Positions 18,068 through 26,644 of a DNA stretch of 64,000 bases are shown here, one piece after another. The notes under the pieces were generated by a model. It was not told where the DNA came from. It made no database searches and saw nothing but the letters and a program-made list of their open reading frames with translations. The stretch's first letter is position 1. Each line of letters begins with the position of its first letter. The position numbers were made by a program, and so were the translations under genes. The DNA comes from Roseovarius amoyensis (lineage in GTDB: Bacteria > Pseudomonadota > Alphaproteobacteria > Rhodobacterales > Rhodobacteraceae): contig NZ_QITQ01000001.1 in assembly GCF_003260265.1 (NCBI RefSeq), forward strand, positions 310,001-374,000, read 5' to 3'.

Positions 18068-19216
18068 GTGAAACCCCGAACCTTTGGCAGGGCGCGCGTT
18101 GTCGCCCTTTTTCTGATTGCCGCACTTGTGGCCTCCTGTGGCACGCTTCCGCGGGTCGGGCCCAACAAGCGCGAGATTTATGCAGGGTCGGTCCAGCAGC
18201 AGGGCGACGCCTTTGTCGTTGCTGCCAACGACCGGGTGACGCGGGCCACCGCGGTACAGCCGGCGCTGGGGTTCACCGAGGACTTCAAGAATGCCGGCAT
18301 TCTGCAGTCGGACATCATCCGCCCGGGCGATACGCTGGGCCTGACGATCTGGGAAAATGTCGATGACGGCCTGCTGGCAGGGGAGGCGACCAACCAGACC
18401 ATCCTGGAAGAGGTGCAGGTCGACGGGGCCGGGTTCATCTTTGTGCCCTATGCCGGGCGCATCCGCGCCGCCGGCAACACACCCGAGGCCATCCGCCGCA
18501 TCATCACCGGCAAGCTGGAAGAACAGACACCCGACCCGCAGGTCGAGGTGCGCCGCCTGGCCGGCGATGGCTCTACCGTCTCGCTGGTGGGCTCGGTGGG
18601 CGCGCAAGGCGTCTATCCGATCGAACGTCCGTCGCGGACCCTGTCGGGCATGCTGGCCTCTGCCGGGGGCGTGACGATCGACCCCGAGATCGCCCAGATC
18701 ACCGTGATACGCGGCGATCAGCGGTCCAAGGTGTGGTTCCAGGACCTGTACAAATATCCCGAATTCGACATCGCTCTGCGCGGCGGCGACCGGATCCTGG
18801 TCGAAGAGGACACACGCGCCTTTACCGCGCTGGGGGCCACCGGCGCGCAGGCCCGCCTGCCCTTTGCCAGCCCCACGATCAGCGCAGTCGAGGCCATCGC
18901 CCAGGTCGGCGGGCTGCAGACCGCCAGCGCCGATCCGACGGGTGTCTTCATCCTGCGCAACGAACCGGCCGAAATCGCAAACCAGGTGCTGGGCCGCGAC
19001 GACCTGGTCGGCGCGCAGCGCATGGTCTACGTGCTGGACCTGACCCAGCCGAACGGCATGTTCGTGGCCCGCGATTTCGCGGTGCGCGACGACGATACGC
19101 TTTATGTCACCGAGGCGCCGTTCGCCCAGTGGTCCAAGGTGATATCGGCCCTGACCGGTACGCTCGGAACGGTCGGCTCGCTCGCGACGGCGGCGGACAC
19201 GCTGAGCGGATCGTAA
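18068..19216 (+). CDS. Wza/KpsD-like polysaccharide export lipoprotein
   Basis: Predicted outer-membrane lipoprotein forming the export channel for capsular polysaccharide; 382 aa. The signal peptide ends in the lipobox LVASC (Cys24). The Poly_export domain follows (SDIIRPGDTLGLTIWENVD, GFIFVPYAGRIRAAGNTPE), then SLBB-type units (VSLVGSVGAQGVYPIE, LSGMLASAGGV and ISAVEAIAQVGGLQ). The start is GTG at 18068 with GGAG ten bases upstream. It overlaps kpsC by one base (TAATG), so the two are translationally coupled. The absence of the usual long C-terminal region suggests the shorter Wza-type architecture. Confidence 0.88.
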   Translation: MKPRTFGRARVVALFLIAALVASCGTLPRVGPNKREIYAGSVQQQGDAFVVAANDRVTRATAVQPALGFTEDFKNAGILQSDIIRPGDTLGLTIWENVDDGLLAGEATNQTILEEVQVDGAGFIFVPYAGRIRAAGNTPEAIRRIITGKLEEQTPDPQVEVRRLAGDGSTVSLVGSVGAQGVYPIERPSRTLSGMLASAGGVTIDPEIAQITVIRGDQRSKVWFQDLYKYPEFDIALRGGDRILVEEDTRAFTALGATGAQARLPFASPTISAVEAIAQVGGLQTASADPTGVFILRNEPAEIANQVLGRDDLVGAQRMVYVLDLTQPNGMFVARDFAVRDDDTLYVTEAPFAQWSKVISALTGTLGTVGSLATAADTLSGS

Positions 19217-21252
19217 TGGTCCCACCCCACGACGAAAACCCCGCCGGCCGCCCGCGCGACCGGCGGGTTTTCTTTTTCAACGCCGGTTTCCTGCGCGCCC
19301 GCCGGGTGCGGCGCATCATGGCGCTGGCGGGGTATGGGCTGCGCCTTGGCTGGCCTTCGGCGAACGACCTCGTGGCGGTCTGGGGGCGTTCGCCCTATGC
19401 CCGCCGGGGCGAGGCGGTTGCCGCCCGCACCGGCGCCGGGCTGATACGGGTTGAAGACGCTTTCCTGCGTTCGCTCTTTCCGGGCCGCGCCAACGGCGCG
19501 CCGCCGCTGGGCCTGCTGATCGACAGCCGAGGGGTGCATTTCGACCCCGCCGCCCCGTCCGATCTGGAAACCCTGCTGGCGACGCGCCCCCTGGATGACA
19601 CCGTGCTGTTGGACCGCGCCCGCGGCGCCATCGCGCGCCTGCAAGAGGCGCATCTGAGCAAATACACCGCCTTTGACCCCGGCCACCCCTGCCCCGCGCC
19701 GGGCTATGTGCTGTTGGTCGATCAGACCCGCGGCGATGCAAGCGTCACCTGCAGTGGCGCCGACGCGGCCACGTTCCGCGACATGCTGGTGCATGCGCAG
19801 ATGGAAAACCCCGGCGCGCCGGTACTGATCAAGACCCACCCCGAAACCGCGCAGGGGCACCGGGCGGGTCATTTCTCGGCCGCCGACGAAAGCGACCGGG
19901 TGCGCCTGTTTTCCGATCCGGTCAGCCCCTGGACGCTGCTGGATGGCGCCATCGCTGTCTATACCGTCAGCTCGCAACTGGGGTTCGAGGCGATCTTTGC
20001 CGGACACCGGCCGCAGGTCTTTGGCCGGCCGTTCTATGCCGGCTGGGGCCTGACTGACGACCGCCACCCGGACCCGATGCCGCGCCGCGGGCGGCGGCTG
20101 TCCAAGGCGCAGCTATTCGCGGCGGCGATGATCCTCTACCCAAAATGGTACGACCCCTTCCGCGACCGGCTGTGCCCGATCGAGGATGCGATTTCGGCGC
20201 TGGAGACCGAGACCCGCGCCTGGCGCGAGGATCACCTGGGCTGGACAGCCTGGGGCATGCGGATGTGGAAACGCGCGCCGCTGCAGGGGTTTTTCGGGCG
20301 TCATGCCCGGCTGCGCTTTGCCCGCGCCGGACAGCCTGCGCGTGAACGCGACGGGACGCGCACGATGGTTTGGGCCGGGCGCGCCGACGAGGCCCCGCAG
20401 GGCGCGGTTCGGGTCGAGGACGGCTTCCTGCGTTCGCGCGGATTGGGGGCGGAACTGGTGCCACCGCTGTCGCTGGTCTGTGACGATCTCGGCATCTACT
20501 ACGACCCCGGACATGAAAGCCGACTGGAACGCTGGATCGCCGCGCGCACGCAGCTGCGCCCCGACCAACAGGCGCGAGCCGAGGCGCTGATCCGCGCGAT
20601 CCGGCAAGCTGGGCTGAGCAAATACAACCTTGGCAACCCGCCCCCCGACCTGCCCGCCGGGCACCGCATCCTGGTGCCAGGCCAGGTCGAGGATGACGCC
20701 TCGATCCGGCTGGGCGCGGGGGACATCAACACCAACCTTGCGCTGCTGGAACGGGTGCGCACTGAGAACCCCGACGCGGTGATCCTTTACAAGCCGCACC
20801 CAGATGTCGAGGCCGGTCTGCGCCCCGGCCAGGTGCCCGCCGCCGATCTGGAAAGGCTGGCCGACCTGGTGCTGACCGGCACCGACCCGGCCGCTCTGCT
20901 GGAACAGGTGAACGCGGTGTGGACGATGACGTCGCTGATGGGGTTCGAGGCGCTCTTGCGTGGCATTCCGGTCACGACCACCGGCGCGCCTTTCTATGCC
21001 GGCTGGGGGCTGACGCAGGACATGGGCCGGGTGCCGGCGCGGCGGGTGGCGCGGCCGACGCTGGCGGGGCTCGTCCACGCGGTACTGATCGACTATCCGC
21101 GCTACCGCGATCCGGTGACCGGCCTACCCTGCCCGCCAGAGGTGGTGGCCGAACGTCTGGCCACGGGCGCCCTGCCCCGCCCTGGCCCCGGCAACCGGGC
21201 GCTGGCCCGCCTGCAGGGGGTGTTCGCCTCTTACGCGTGGGTCTGGCGATAG
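19216..21252 (+). CDS. kpsC: KpsC-like capsule beta-Kdo transferase, two transferase domains
   Basis: This dual glycosyltransferase extends the poly-Kdo linker of group 2-type capsules; 678 aa, typical size. Two homologous halves are evident. Half 1 (about 18-330) has NDLVAVWGRSPYARRG, RVEDAFLRS, HLSKYTAFDP and FYAGWGLTDDRHP. Half 2 (about 340-670) has VRVEDGFLRSRGLGAEL, LSKYNLGNPPPDLP, LVPGQVEDDASI, VILYKPHPDVEAG and APFYAGWGLTQDM. Homology to KpsC begins near residue 18, so the start at 19216 fits. The first codons contain a terminator-like hairpin (19235-19277), which is unusual inside a coding sequence. Confidence 0.92.
   Translation: MVPPHDENPAGRPRDRRVFFFNAGFLRARRVRRIMALAGYGLRLGWPSANDLVAVWGRSPYARRGEAVAARTGAGLIRVEDAFLRSLFPGRANGAPPLGLLIDSRGVHFDPAAPSDLETLLATRPLDDTVLLDRARGAIARLQEAHLSKYTAFDPGHPCPAPGYVLLVDQTRGDASVTCSGADAATFRDMLVHAQMENPGAPVLIKTHPETAQGHRAGHFSAADESDRVRLFSDPVSPWTLLDGAIAVYTVSSQLGFEAIFAGHRPQVFGRPFYAGWGLTDDRHPDPMPRRGRRLSKAQLFAAAMILYPKWYDPFRDRLCPIEDAISALETETRAWREDHLGWTAWGMRMWKRAPLQGFFGRHARLRFARAGQPARERDGTRTMVWAGRADEAPQGAVRVEDGFLRSRGLGAELVPPLSLVCDDLGIYYDPGHESRLERWIAARTQLRPDQQARAEALIRAIRQAGLSKYNLGNPPPDLPAGHRILVPGQVEDDASIRLGAGDINTNLALLERVRTENPDAVILYKPHPDVEAGLRPGQVPAADLERLADLVLTGTDPAALLEQVNAVWTMTSLMGFEALLRGIPVTTTGAPFYAGWGLTQDMGRVPARRVARPTLAGLVHAVLIDYPRYRDPVTGLPCPPEVVAERLATGALPRPGPGNRALARLQGVFASYAWVWR
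19235..19277 (+). terminator. Terminator-like hairpin inside the 5' end of kpsC
   Basis: AAAACCCCGCCGG (19235-19247) pairs with CCGGCGGGTTTT (19260-19271) with one bulged C, followed by CTTTTTC. It has the form of a Rho-independent terminator but lies at codons 7-20 of kpsC, just after the export lipoprotein gene. It could end or attenuate transcription so that kpsC is made at lower levels than kpsS and the lipoprotein. Translating ribosomes would tend to melt it. Confidence 0.6.
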
Positions 21253-21352
21253 GCTGCAAGGTGCGCAGGGCCGCGCCAATCCGGCGCAGGCCACTTGCCC
21301 TTGTCCCGCTTCCCGCATAAACCGCGCCGAAAGCCAACGGAACACCCGCGCC

Positions 21353-22591
21353 ATGCCCATTCTCGTGATGAAATTCGGCGGCACCTCTGTCGCCAATATC
21401 GACCGCATCCGCCGCGCGGCCAAGCGTGTGGGCGTCGAAGTGGCCAAGGGCTATGACGTGATCGTCATCGTCTCGGCCATGGCCGGGCGCACCAACGAAC
21501 TGGTGGGCTGGGTCGACGAGATCTCGCCGATGTACGATGCCCGCGAATACGACTCTGTCGTCAGCTCGGGCGAAAACGTCACCGCCGGGCTGATGGCGCT
21601 GACCTTGCAGGAAATGGACGTGCCCGCGCGCAGCTGGCAGGGCTGGCAGGTGCCGGTGCGCACCACCTCGGCCCATTCGGCCGCCCGGATCGAGGAAATT
21701 CCAACCGACAACATCAACGCCAAGTTCGCCGAGGGGATGCGCGTGGCCGTGGTCGCCGGTTTTCAGGGCGTCAGCCCCGAGGGCCGTATCACCACGCTGG
21801 GGCGCGGCGGGTCGGATACCACCGCAGTGGCCTTTGCCGCAGCGTTCGACGCCGAACGCTGCGACATCTACACCGACGTGGACGGCGTCTATACCACCGA
21901 TCCGCGCGTGTGCGAAAAGGCGCGCAAGCTGGACCGAATCGCGTTCGAGGAAATGCTGGAACTGGCCAGCCTCGGCGCCAAGGTGCTGCAAACCCGTTCG
22001 GTCGAGCTGGCGATGCGTTATAATGTCACGCTCAGGGTTCTGTCGAGCTTCGAGGAACAGTCGGACAGTGCCGGCACGCTGGTCTGCAGCGAGGAGGAAA
22101 TCATGGAATCAAACGTCGTCAACGGAATCGCCTTTTCGCGCGATGAGGCCAAGATGACACTGGTCTCGGTCGCTGACCGCCCCGGCATCGCCGCGGCCAT
22201 CTTCGGCCCGCTGTCCGAGGCCGGGGTGAACGTGGACATGATCATCCAAAACATCGCCGAGGAAGGGCGCACAGACATGACCTTTTCCTGCCCCATCACC
22301 CAGGTTCCGCGGGCCGAAAAGGCGCTGGAAGACGCCAAAACAAAGGGCGATATCAATTTCCGCGAACTGATCGCCGATACTGGCGTAGCCAAGGTTTCGG
22401 CGGTGGGCATCGGCATGCGCAGTCAGTCCGGCGTGGCCGCCAAGATGTTCCGCACGCTCAGCGACGAGGGCGTCAACATCAAGGTCATTGCAACCTCAGA
22501 GATAAAGATTTCCGTTCTGATCGACCGGAAATATATGGAACTCGCGGTTCAGGCCCTGCATGATGCCTTCGGATTAGACAAGGCCGCCTGA
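21353..22591 (+). CDS. lysC: Aspartate kinase
   Basis: The enzyme phosphorylates aspartate, the first step to lysine, threonine and methionine; 412 aa, typical for the LysC/Ask class. The catalytic domain has MKFGGTSVANIDRI, the substrate loop SSGENVTAGLMALTL and GRGGSDTTAVAFAAAF. The regulatory end carries two ACT domains (KMTLVSVADRPGIAAAIFG and ISVLIDRKYMELAVQALHDA), so allosteric inhibition by lysine/threonine is expected. ptsP follows 58 bases downstream on the same strand, a gene order common in Rhodobacterales. Confidence 0.96.
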   Translation: MPILVMKFGGTSVANIDRIRRAAKRVGVEVAKGYDVIVIVSAMAGRTNELVGWVDEISPMYDAREYDSVVSSGENVTAGLMALTLQEMDVPARSWQGWQVPVRTTSAHSAARIEEIPTDNINAKFAEGMRVAVVAGFQGVSPEGRITTLGRGGSDTTAVAFAAAFDAERCDIYTDVDGVYTTDPRVCEKARKLDRIAFEEMLELASLGAKVLQTRSVELAMRYNVTLRVLSSFEEQSDSAGTLVCSEEEIMESNVVNGIAFSRDEAKMTLVSVADRPGIAAAIFGPLSEAGVNVDMIIQNIAEEGRTDMTFSCPITQVPRAEKALEDAKTKGDINFRELIADTGVAKVSAVGIGMRSQSGVAAKMFRTLSDEGVNIKVIATSEIKISVLIDRKYMELAVQALHDAFGLDKAA

Positions 22592-22649
22592 TACACCTGC
22601 CCGCACCCGACGGGTAAGGGGCCGCCGCTCGGACGGGCAAGAACAGCGC

Positions 22650-24899
22650 ATGACAGCGACGCCGAACAACAAGACCGACACCCGGCAGATGCTTGGCCGG
22701 CTGCGCGCAGTCATGGCCGAGGATGGCGCCGGGCAGGACCGGCTGGATCGTATCACCCAACTGATCGCCGAAGAGATGCACACCGAGGTCTGTTCGATCT
22801 ACCTGTTCCGCGACACCGACACGTTGGAACTGTGCGCCACCGAGGGCCTGAACCCCGAGTCGGTTCACCACACCCGCATGCGTCTGGGCGAGGGGCTGGT
22901 CGGCCGGGTGGCCAAACGCGGGCAGGCCATCAACACCGACGACGCCCCCGGCACCCGCGGCTTTCGCTATATGCCCGAAACCGGCGAAGAGGCGTATTCG
23001 TCCTTTCTCGGGCTGCCGATCCAGCGGCTGGGCGAAACGCTGGGCGTGATGGTGGTGCAGTCGCGGCAGGCGCGCGTTTTTTCCGAGGCCGAGGTGCACG
23101 CGGTCGAGGTGGTGGCGATGGTCATCGCCGAGATGGCCGAGTTGGGCGCCTTCGTGGGCGAAGGCGCGGCGATGTTGGCGCGGCACAGCCAGGCGGCGCT
23201 GTTTCAGGGCGCCGCCGCGCAGGAGGGCGCCGCGCAGGGCCATGTCTGGCTGCACGAGCCGCGGGTGGTGATCACCAACCTCATCGCCGAGAACCCCCAC
23301 CGCGAACGCGAGCGCCTGATCGAGGCAGTGGAGCAGTTGCGCGTGGGCGTCGACCGGATGCTGTCGAGCGCCGGAACCGGCGATAGCGACCATATGCAGG
23401 TGCTTGAGGCCTACCGCATGTTCGCCAATTCCAAGGGCTGGATGCGCCGGATGGAAGAGGACATCTCGCGCGGCCTGTCGGCAGAGGCGGCGGTGGAAAA
23501 GGAACAATCGGCCGCCCGCGCCCGGATGAGCCAGGTTACCGACGTCTATCTGCGTGACCGGCTGCACGACCTGGACGACCTGTCCAATCGCCTGCTGCGC
23601 CTTCTGACCGGTCAGGGAACCGAAACAGGCGCCGAAATGCCCGCCGACCCGGTGCTGGTGGCGCGCAATATCGGCCCGGCCGAGCTGCTGGATTACGGCA
23701 GGCGGCTGCGGGGTGTCGTGCTGGAGGAAGGCTCGGTCGGCAGTCATGCCACCATCGTCGCCCGCGCGCTGGCGATCCCCCTGGTCATCCATGCCAAGCG
23801 GATCACCACCGAGGCGCTGAACGGAGACCAGATCCTGGTCGACGGCGATCGCGGTGTGGTGCATCTGCGCCCCGACGAAAGCGTCGTCAGCGCCTTTCGC
23901 GACAAGATGGCGATGCGCGCCAAGGCGCAGGAACGCTATTCCTCGATCCGGGACAAGCCGGCCGAAACGCTGTGCGGCACGCGCATCGCGCTGCACATGA
24001 ACGCCGGTCTGATGGCCGATCTGCCCAGCCTCGAAAACTCGGGCGCCGAGGGCGTGGGGCTGTTCAGAACCGAATTGCAGTTCCTGATCCGCAACCACAT
24101 GCCCAAGCGCGCGGAGCTGAGCCAGCTTTACACCCGCGTGATGGAGGCCGCCAAAGGCCGCCGTGTGGTGTTTCGCACCCTCGACATCGGGTCGGACAAG
24201 GTGCTGCCCTACATGACTACGGTGGACGAGCCCAACCCGGCGCTGGGCTGGCGCGCGATTCGGGTGGGGCTGGACAAGCCCGGGGTGATGCGGATGCAGT
24301 TGCAGGCGCTTGTGCGCGCCGCCGCCGGGCGCCCCCTGTCGGTGATGTTCCCCTTTGTCGCCCAGCGCGAGGAATTCGCCGCCGCGCGGGCCGAGATGGA
24401 CAAGGCGCTGGAACGCGAACGCATTCTCGGCCACCCCCTGCCCGAAAAGCTGGAGGTGGGCGCAATGCTGGAAACGCCGTCGCTGGCCTTTGCGCCCGAC
24501 AGTTTCTACCGCGAGGTCGATTTCCTTTCGATCGGGGGCAACGACCTGAAACAGTTCTTCTTTGCCGCCGACCGCGACAACGAGCTGGTGCGCCGCCGCT
24601 ACGACACGCTCAACGTCAGTTTCCTGACCTTTCTCGAAGGCATTGCCGAACGGTGCGCACGGCTGGGAACGCCGCTGTCGTTTTGCGGCGAAGATGCCGG
24701 ACGCCCGGTCGAAGCGGCCTGTTTTGCCGCGATCGGGTTTCGCATGCTGTCGATACGGCCGGCCTCGATCGGGCCGGTGAAGTCGATCCTGCACCGGACC
24801 GACCTGGGCGAATTGCGCGCCGTCATCCACCAGGCGCGCGAGGACGGCGCGCAATCGGTGCGCCCCACGGTGATGGAGTATCTGCGCGGCAAGCTCTGA
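22650..24899 (+). CDS. ptsP: PTS enzyme I-Ntr (PtsP), GAF domain phosphotransferase
   Basis: PtsP autophosphorylates from phosphoenolpyruvate and starts the nitrogen-related phosphorelay to NPr and EIIA-Ntr; 749 aa. Residues about 20-165 form a GAF sensor domain (HTEVCSIYLFRDTDTLELC), which can respond to glutamine/2-oxoglutarate in relatives. The central PEP-utiliser part has the phospho-acceptor His366 in GSVGSHATIVARAL. The C-terminal barrel has GLFRTELQFLI, FRTLDIGSDKVLPY, LSIGGNDLKQFFFA and LSFCGEDAGRP. ptsN and the NPr gene are not in the window. Confidence 0.95.
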   Translation: MTATPNNKTDTRQMLGRLRAVMAEDGAGQDRLDRITQLIAEEMHTEVCSIYLFRDTDTLELCATEGLNPESVHHTRMRLGEGLVGRVAKRGQAINTDDAPGTRGFRYMPETGEEAYSSFLGLPIQRLGETLGVMVVQSRQARVFSEAEVHAVEVVAMVIAEMAELGAFVGEGAAMLARHSQAALFQGAAAQEGAAQGHVWLHEPRVVITNLIAENPHRERERLIEAVEQLRVGVDRMLSSAGTGDSDHMQVLEAYRMFANSKGWMRRMEEDISRGLSAEAAVEKEQSAARARMSQVTDVYLRDRLHDLDDLSNRLLRLLTGQGTETGAEMPADPVLVARNIGPAELLDYGRRLRGVVLEEGSVGSHATIVARALAIPLVIHAKRITTEALNGDQILVDGDRGVVHLRPDESVVSAFRDKMAMRAKAQERYSSIRDKPAETLCGTRIALHMNAGLMADLPSLENSGAEGVGLFRTELQFLIRNHMPKRAELSQLYTRVMEAAKGRRVVFRTLDIGSDKVLPYMTTVDEPNPALGWRAIRVGLDKPGVMRMQLQALVRAAAGRPLSVMFPFVAQREEFAAARAEMDKALERERILGHPLPEKLEVGAMLETPSLAFAPDSFYREVDFLSIGGNDLKQFFFAADRDNELVRRRYDTLNVSFLTFLEGIAERCARLGTPLSFCGEDAGRPVEAACFAAIGFRMLSIRPASIGPVKSILHRTDLGELRAVIHQAREDGAQSVRPTVMEYLRGKL

Positions 24900-24990
24900 T
24901 CGTGGGCGCTGGCGCCGGGCGTCGGGTGTGCCGCTGCACCCCGAGACCGAAACTTTCCACCTTCCGCTGCGCGACCCTTGATATGGATCA

Positions 24991-25020
24991 ATGCGCATAT
25001 GCGCATATATTTATATATGC
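24991..25020. promoter_or_regulatory. Probable ArsR operator: overlapping palindromes before arsR
   Basis: A perfect 18-bp palindrome (GCATATAT, TT, ATATATGC) covers 25003-25020, seven bases before the arsR start. It is preceded and partly overlapped by ATGCGCATATGCGCAT (24991-25006), a tandem of two self-complementary octamers. The AT-rich dyad in this otherwise GC-rich region fits an ArsR/SmtB-type autoregulatory site. Binding here would cover the promoter and start region and be relieved by trivalent arsenic. Confidence 0.7.
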
Positions 25021-25027
25021 ATGTCTC

Positions 25028-25315
25028 ATGCAAAAGATCCTCACTGCCCTTTGCGATTCCACCCGCCGTGCCGCGCTCGCCATCCTCTGGGACGGGGGCG
25101 AGCATTGCGTTTGCGAGTTGATGGACCGGCTCGGCGCCAGCCAGAGCCGCATGTCGCGCCACATGAAGGTGCTGCGCGAGGCCGGTCTCGTGCTCGACCG
25201 GCGTGATGCGCAATGGGTGCGCTATCGCCGCAACCCCGATCTCGCACCGGAATTCGCGGCGGTCGTCACCGCCGTGCTGGCCGCCGAACACCACACCGAA
25301 CTGGAAACGACATGA
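25028..25315 (+). CDS. arsR: ArsR-family arsenical-responsive repressor
   Basis: This 95-aa winged-helix repressor is a dimer that leaves its operator on binding As(III)-type inducers. The metal-sensing pair C27-x-C29 sits in the GEHCVCELMDRL recognition region, as in the ELCVCDL of classical ArsR. The helix-turn-helix is ASQSRMSRHMKVLREAGLV, followed by the wing DRRDAQWVRYRR. The ATG at 25028 was chosen because it directly precedes MQKILTALCDSTRRAAL, the usual first helix; there is no good ribosome-binding site, so the mRNA may be leaderless. It overlaps arsP by ATGA. Confidence 0.92.
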   Translation: MQKILTALCDSTRRAALAILWDGGEHCVCELMDRLGASQSRMSRHMKVLREAGLVLDRRDAQWVRYRRNPDLAPEFAAVVTAVLAAEHHTELETT

Positions 25316-26370
25316 CCACGGACGTCACAACACCCCGCCAACGCCCCCATGCGCCTGATTGGTTCTGGTATGTGGGGGTCATTGCCGCGGCAGTCCTCTG
25401 GTGGCTGGTCTACCGGCAACTGATCCCCTTTTCCGAGTGGGTCACCGCCCTGTTCCCCGTGGCGCGCGACAGCCACCTCGGAGAGGCGATCGCCTTCTTT
25501 GCCTATGACGTGCCCAAGGTGCTGATGCTGCTGACCGGCATCGTCTTTGTAACTGGCGTTCTGCGCAGCTGGTTCAGCCCGGAAAAGACCCGCGCCATCC
25601 TGGCCGGTCGCAACGAGATATGGGGATACCCGCTGGCCGCCATCCTGGGCGTGCTGACGCCATTTTGTTCGTGTTCTTCGGTGCCGCTCTTTATCGGGTT
25701 CGTGTCGGCGGGCATCCCGCTGGGGGTGACCTTTTCCTTTCTGATCGCGGGGCCGATGGTGGGGCCCGTGGGCCTTGGCCTGCTTTACGCCCTTGTCGGG
25801 TGGAAGATCGCCTCGATCTATCTCGTCTTCGGCTTTTCCATCGCCACCGTCGCGGGCATCATCATGGGCCGGATGGGGCTGGAACGGCACCTGCAGGACT
25901 GGGTGCGCGAGCTGAACGCGGGTCCGACGGGCGATCTGCCCGAGGACAGGCTGACCATGGTCGGCCGGCTGAAGATCGGCCTCGAACAGGTGCGCGAGAT
26001 CGTCGGCAAGGTCTGGATCTGGGTTCTGATCGGCATCGCCATCGGCGCGGGCATCCACGGCTATGTGCCAGAGGCGCTGATGCTCAGGATCATGGGGGGC
26101 GAGGCATGGTGGTCTGTCCCCGCCGCAGTGGTCGTCGGGGTGCCGATGTACACCAATGCCGCCGGCGTCATCCCCATTGTCGAGGCGCTGCTGGGCAAGG
26201 GGGCCGCGCTGGGCACAACGCTGGCCTTCATGATGTCGGTGATCGCGTTGTCCCTGCCTGAGATGATCATTCTCAAGCAGGTGCTGACCCTGCGGCTGAT
26301 CGCGATCTTCATCGCGGTGGTCTCGGCCGGCATCCTCGCCACCGGATTCCTGTTCAACTTCCTTCTGTGA
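25312..26370 (+). CDS. arsP: ArsP-family permease (organoarsenical/metalloid efflux)
   Basis: Predicted inner-membrane permease, 352 aa, of the ArsP/YraQ (DUF318) family, with about eight hydrophobic helices in two halves. The signature TPFCSCSSVPLF (residues 116-127) supplies the cysteine pair C119/C121 thought to bind trivalent arsenicals. The second half carries the matching VPMYTNAAGVIPIVEALLGK motif. It is translationally coupled to the ArsR repressor and followed 37 bases later by a small thioredoxin, supporting a role in arsenical export. Whether it prefers methylarsenite or another metalloid cannot be read directly. Confidence 0.85.
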   Translation: MTTDVTTPRQRPHAPDWFWYVGVIAAAVLWWLVYRQLIPFSEWVTALFPVARDSHLGEAIAFFAYDVPKVLMLLTGIVFVTGVLRSWFSPEKTRAILAGRNEIWGYPLAAILGVLTPFCSCSSVPLFIGFVSAGIPLGVTFSFLIAGPMVGPVGLGLLYALVGWKIASIYLVFGFSIATVAGIIMGRMGLERHLQDWVRELNAGPTGDLPEDRLTMVGRLKIGLEQVREIVGKVWIWVLIGIAIGAGIHGYVPEALMLRIMGGEAWWSVPAAVVVGVPMYTNAAGVIPIVEALLGKGAALGTTLAFMMSVIALSLPEMIILKQVLTLRLIAIFIAVVSAGILATGFLFNFLL

Positions 26371-26407
26371 CCTGCCCGGTCAAACCAACATCGTGAAAGG
26401 ACATTCC

Positions 26408-26644
26408 ATGAAAACCGTCAAGATCTACGGCCCCGGCTGCAAGCGCTGCGAGGCGACCGAGGCCATGGTCCGCGAGGCAGGCGAAAAGCTGGGCATCGAG
26501 CTGGACGTGGAAAAGGTCACCGATGCGCGGTCCATCGCCATGGCGGGGGTCATGTCGACGCCGGGGATCTCGGTCGACGGCAAGCTGGTTCATGCCGGCG
26601 GGTTGCCGGACGAGGCCAGCCTGACAAACTGGCTATCGGCCTGA
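26408..26644 (+). CDS. Small thioredoxin/redox-active disulfide protein (CxxC)
   Basis: This minimal thioredoxin fold has 78 aa, with the active site C11-K-R-C14 in IYGPGCKRCEAT and the cis-Pro region VMSTPGISVDGK. Proteins of this size (redox-active disulfide protein 2 type) are often encoded beside ArsP/YraQ permeases. A GAAAGGA ribosome-binding site lies upstream. It may hold or reduce the cysteine-bound metalloid for the permease. The role is inferred from the operon. Its 3' end overlaps the convergent EcsC gene by 12 bases. Confidence 0.85.
   Translation: MKTVKIYGPGCKRCEATEAMVREAGEKLGIELDVEKVTDARSIAMAGVMSTPGISVDGKLVHAGGLPDEASLTNWLSA

Noticed and set aside
18733-19215. Upstream extension of kpsC
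   Set aside because: It overlaps the export lipoprotein gene in another frame; KpsC similarity starts just after 19216.
22485-24998. Long minus-strand reading frame opposite ptsP
   Set aside because: Antisense shadow caused by third-position GC bias; no recognisable protein motif, while ptsP motifs are complete.
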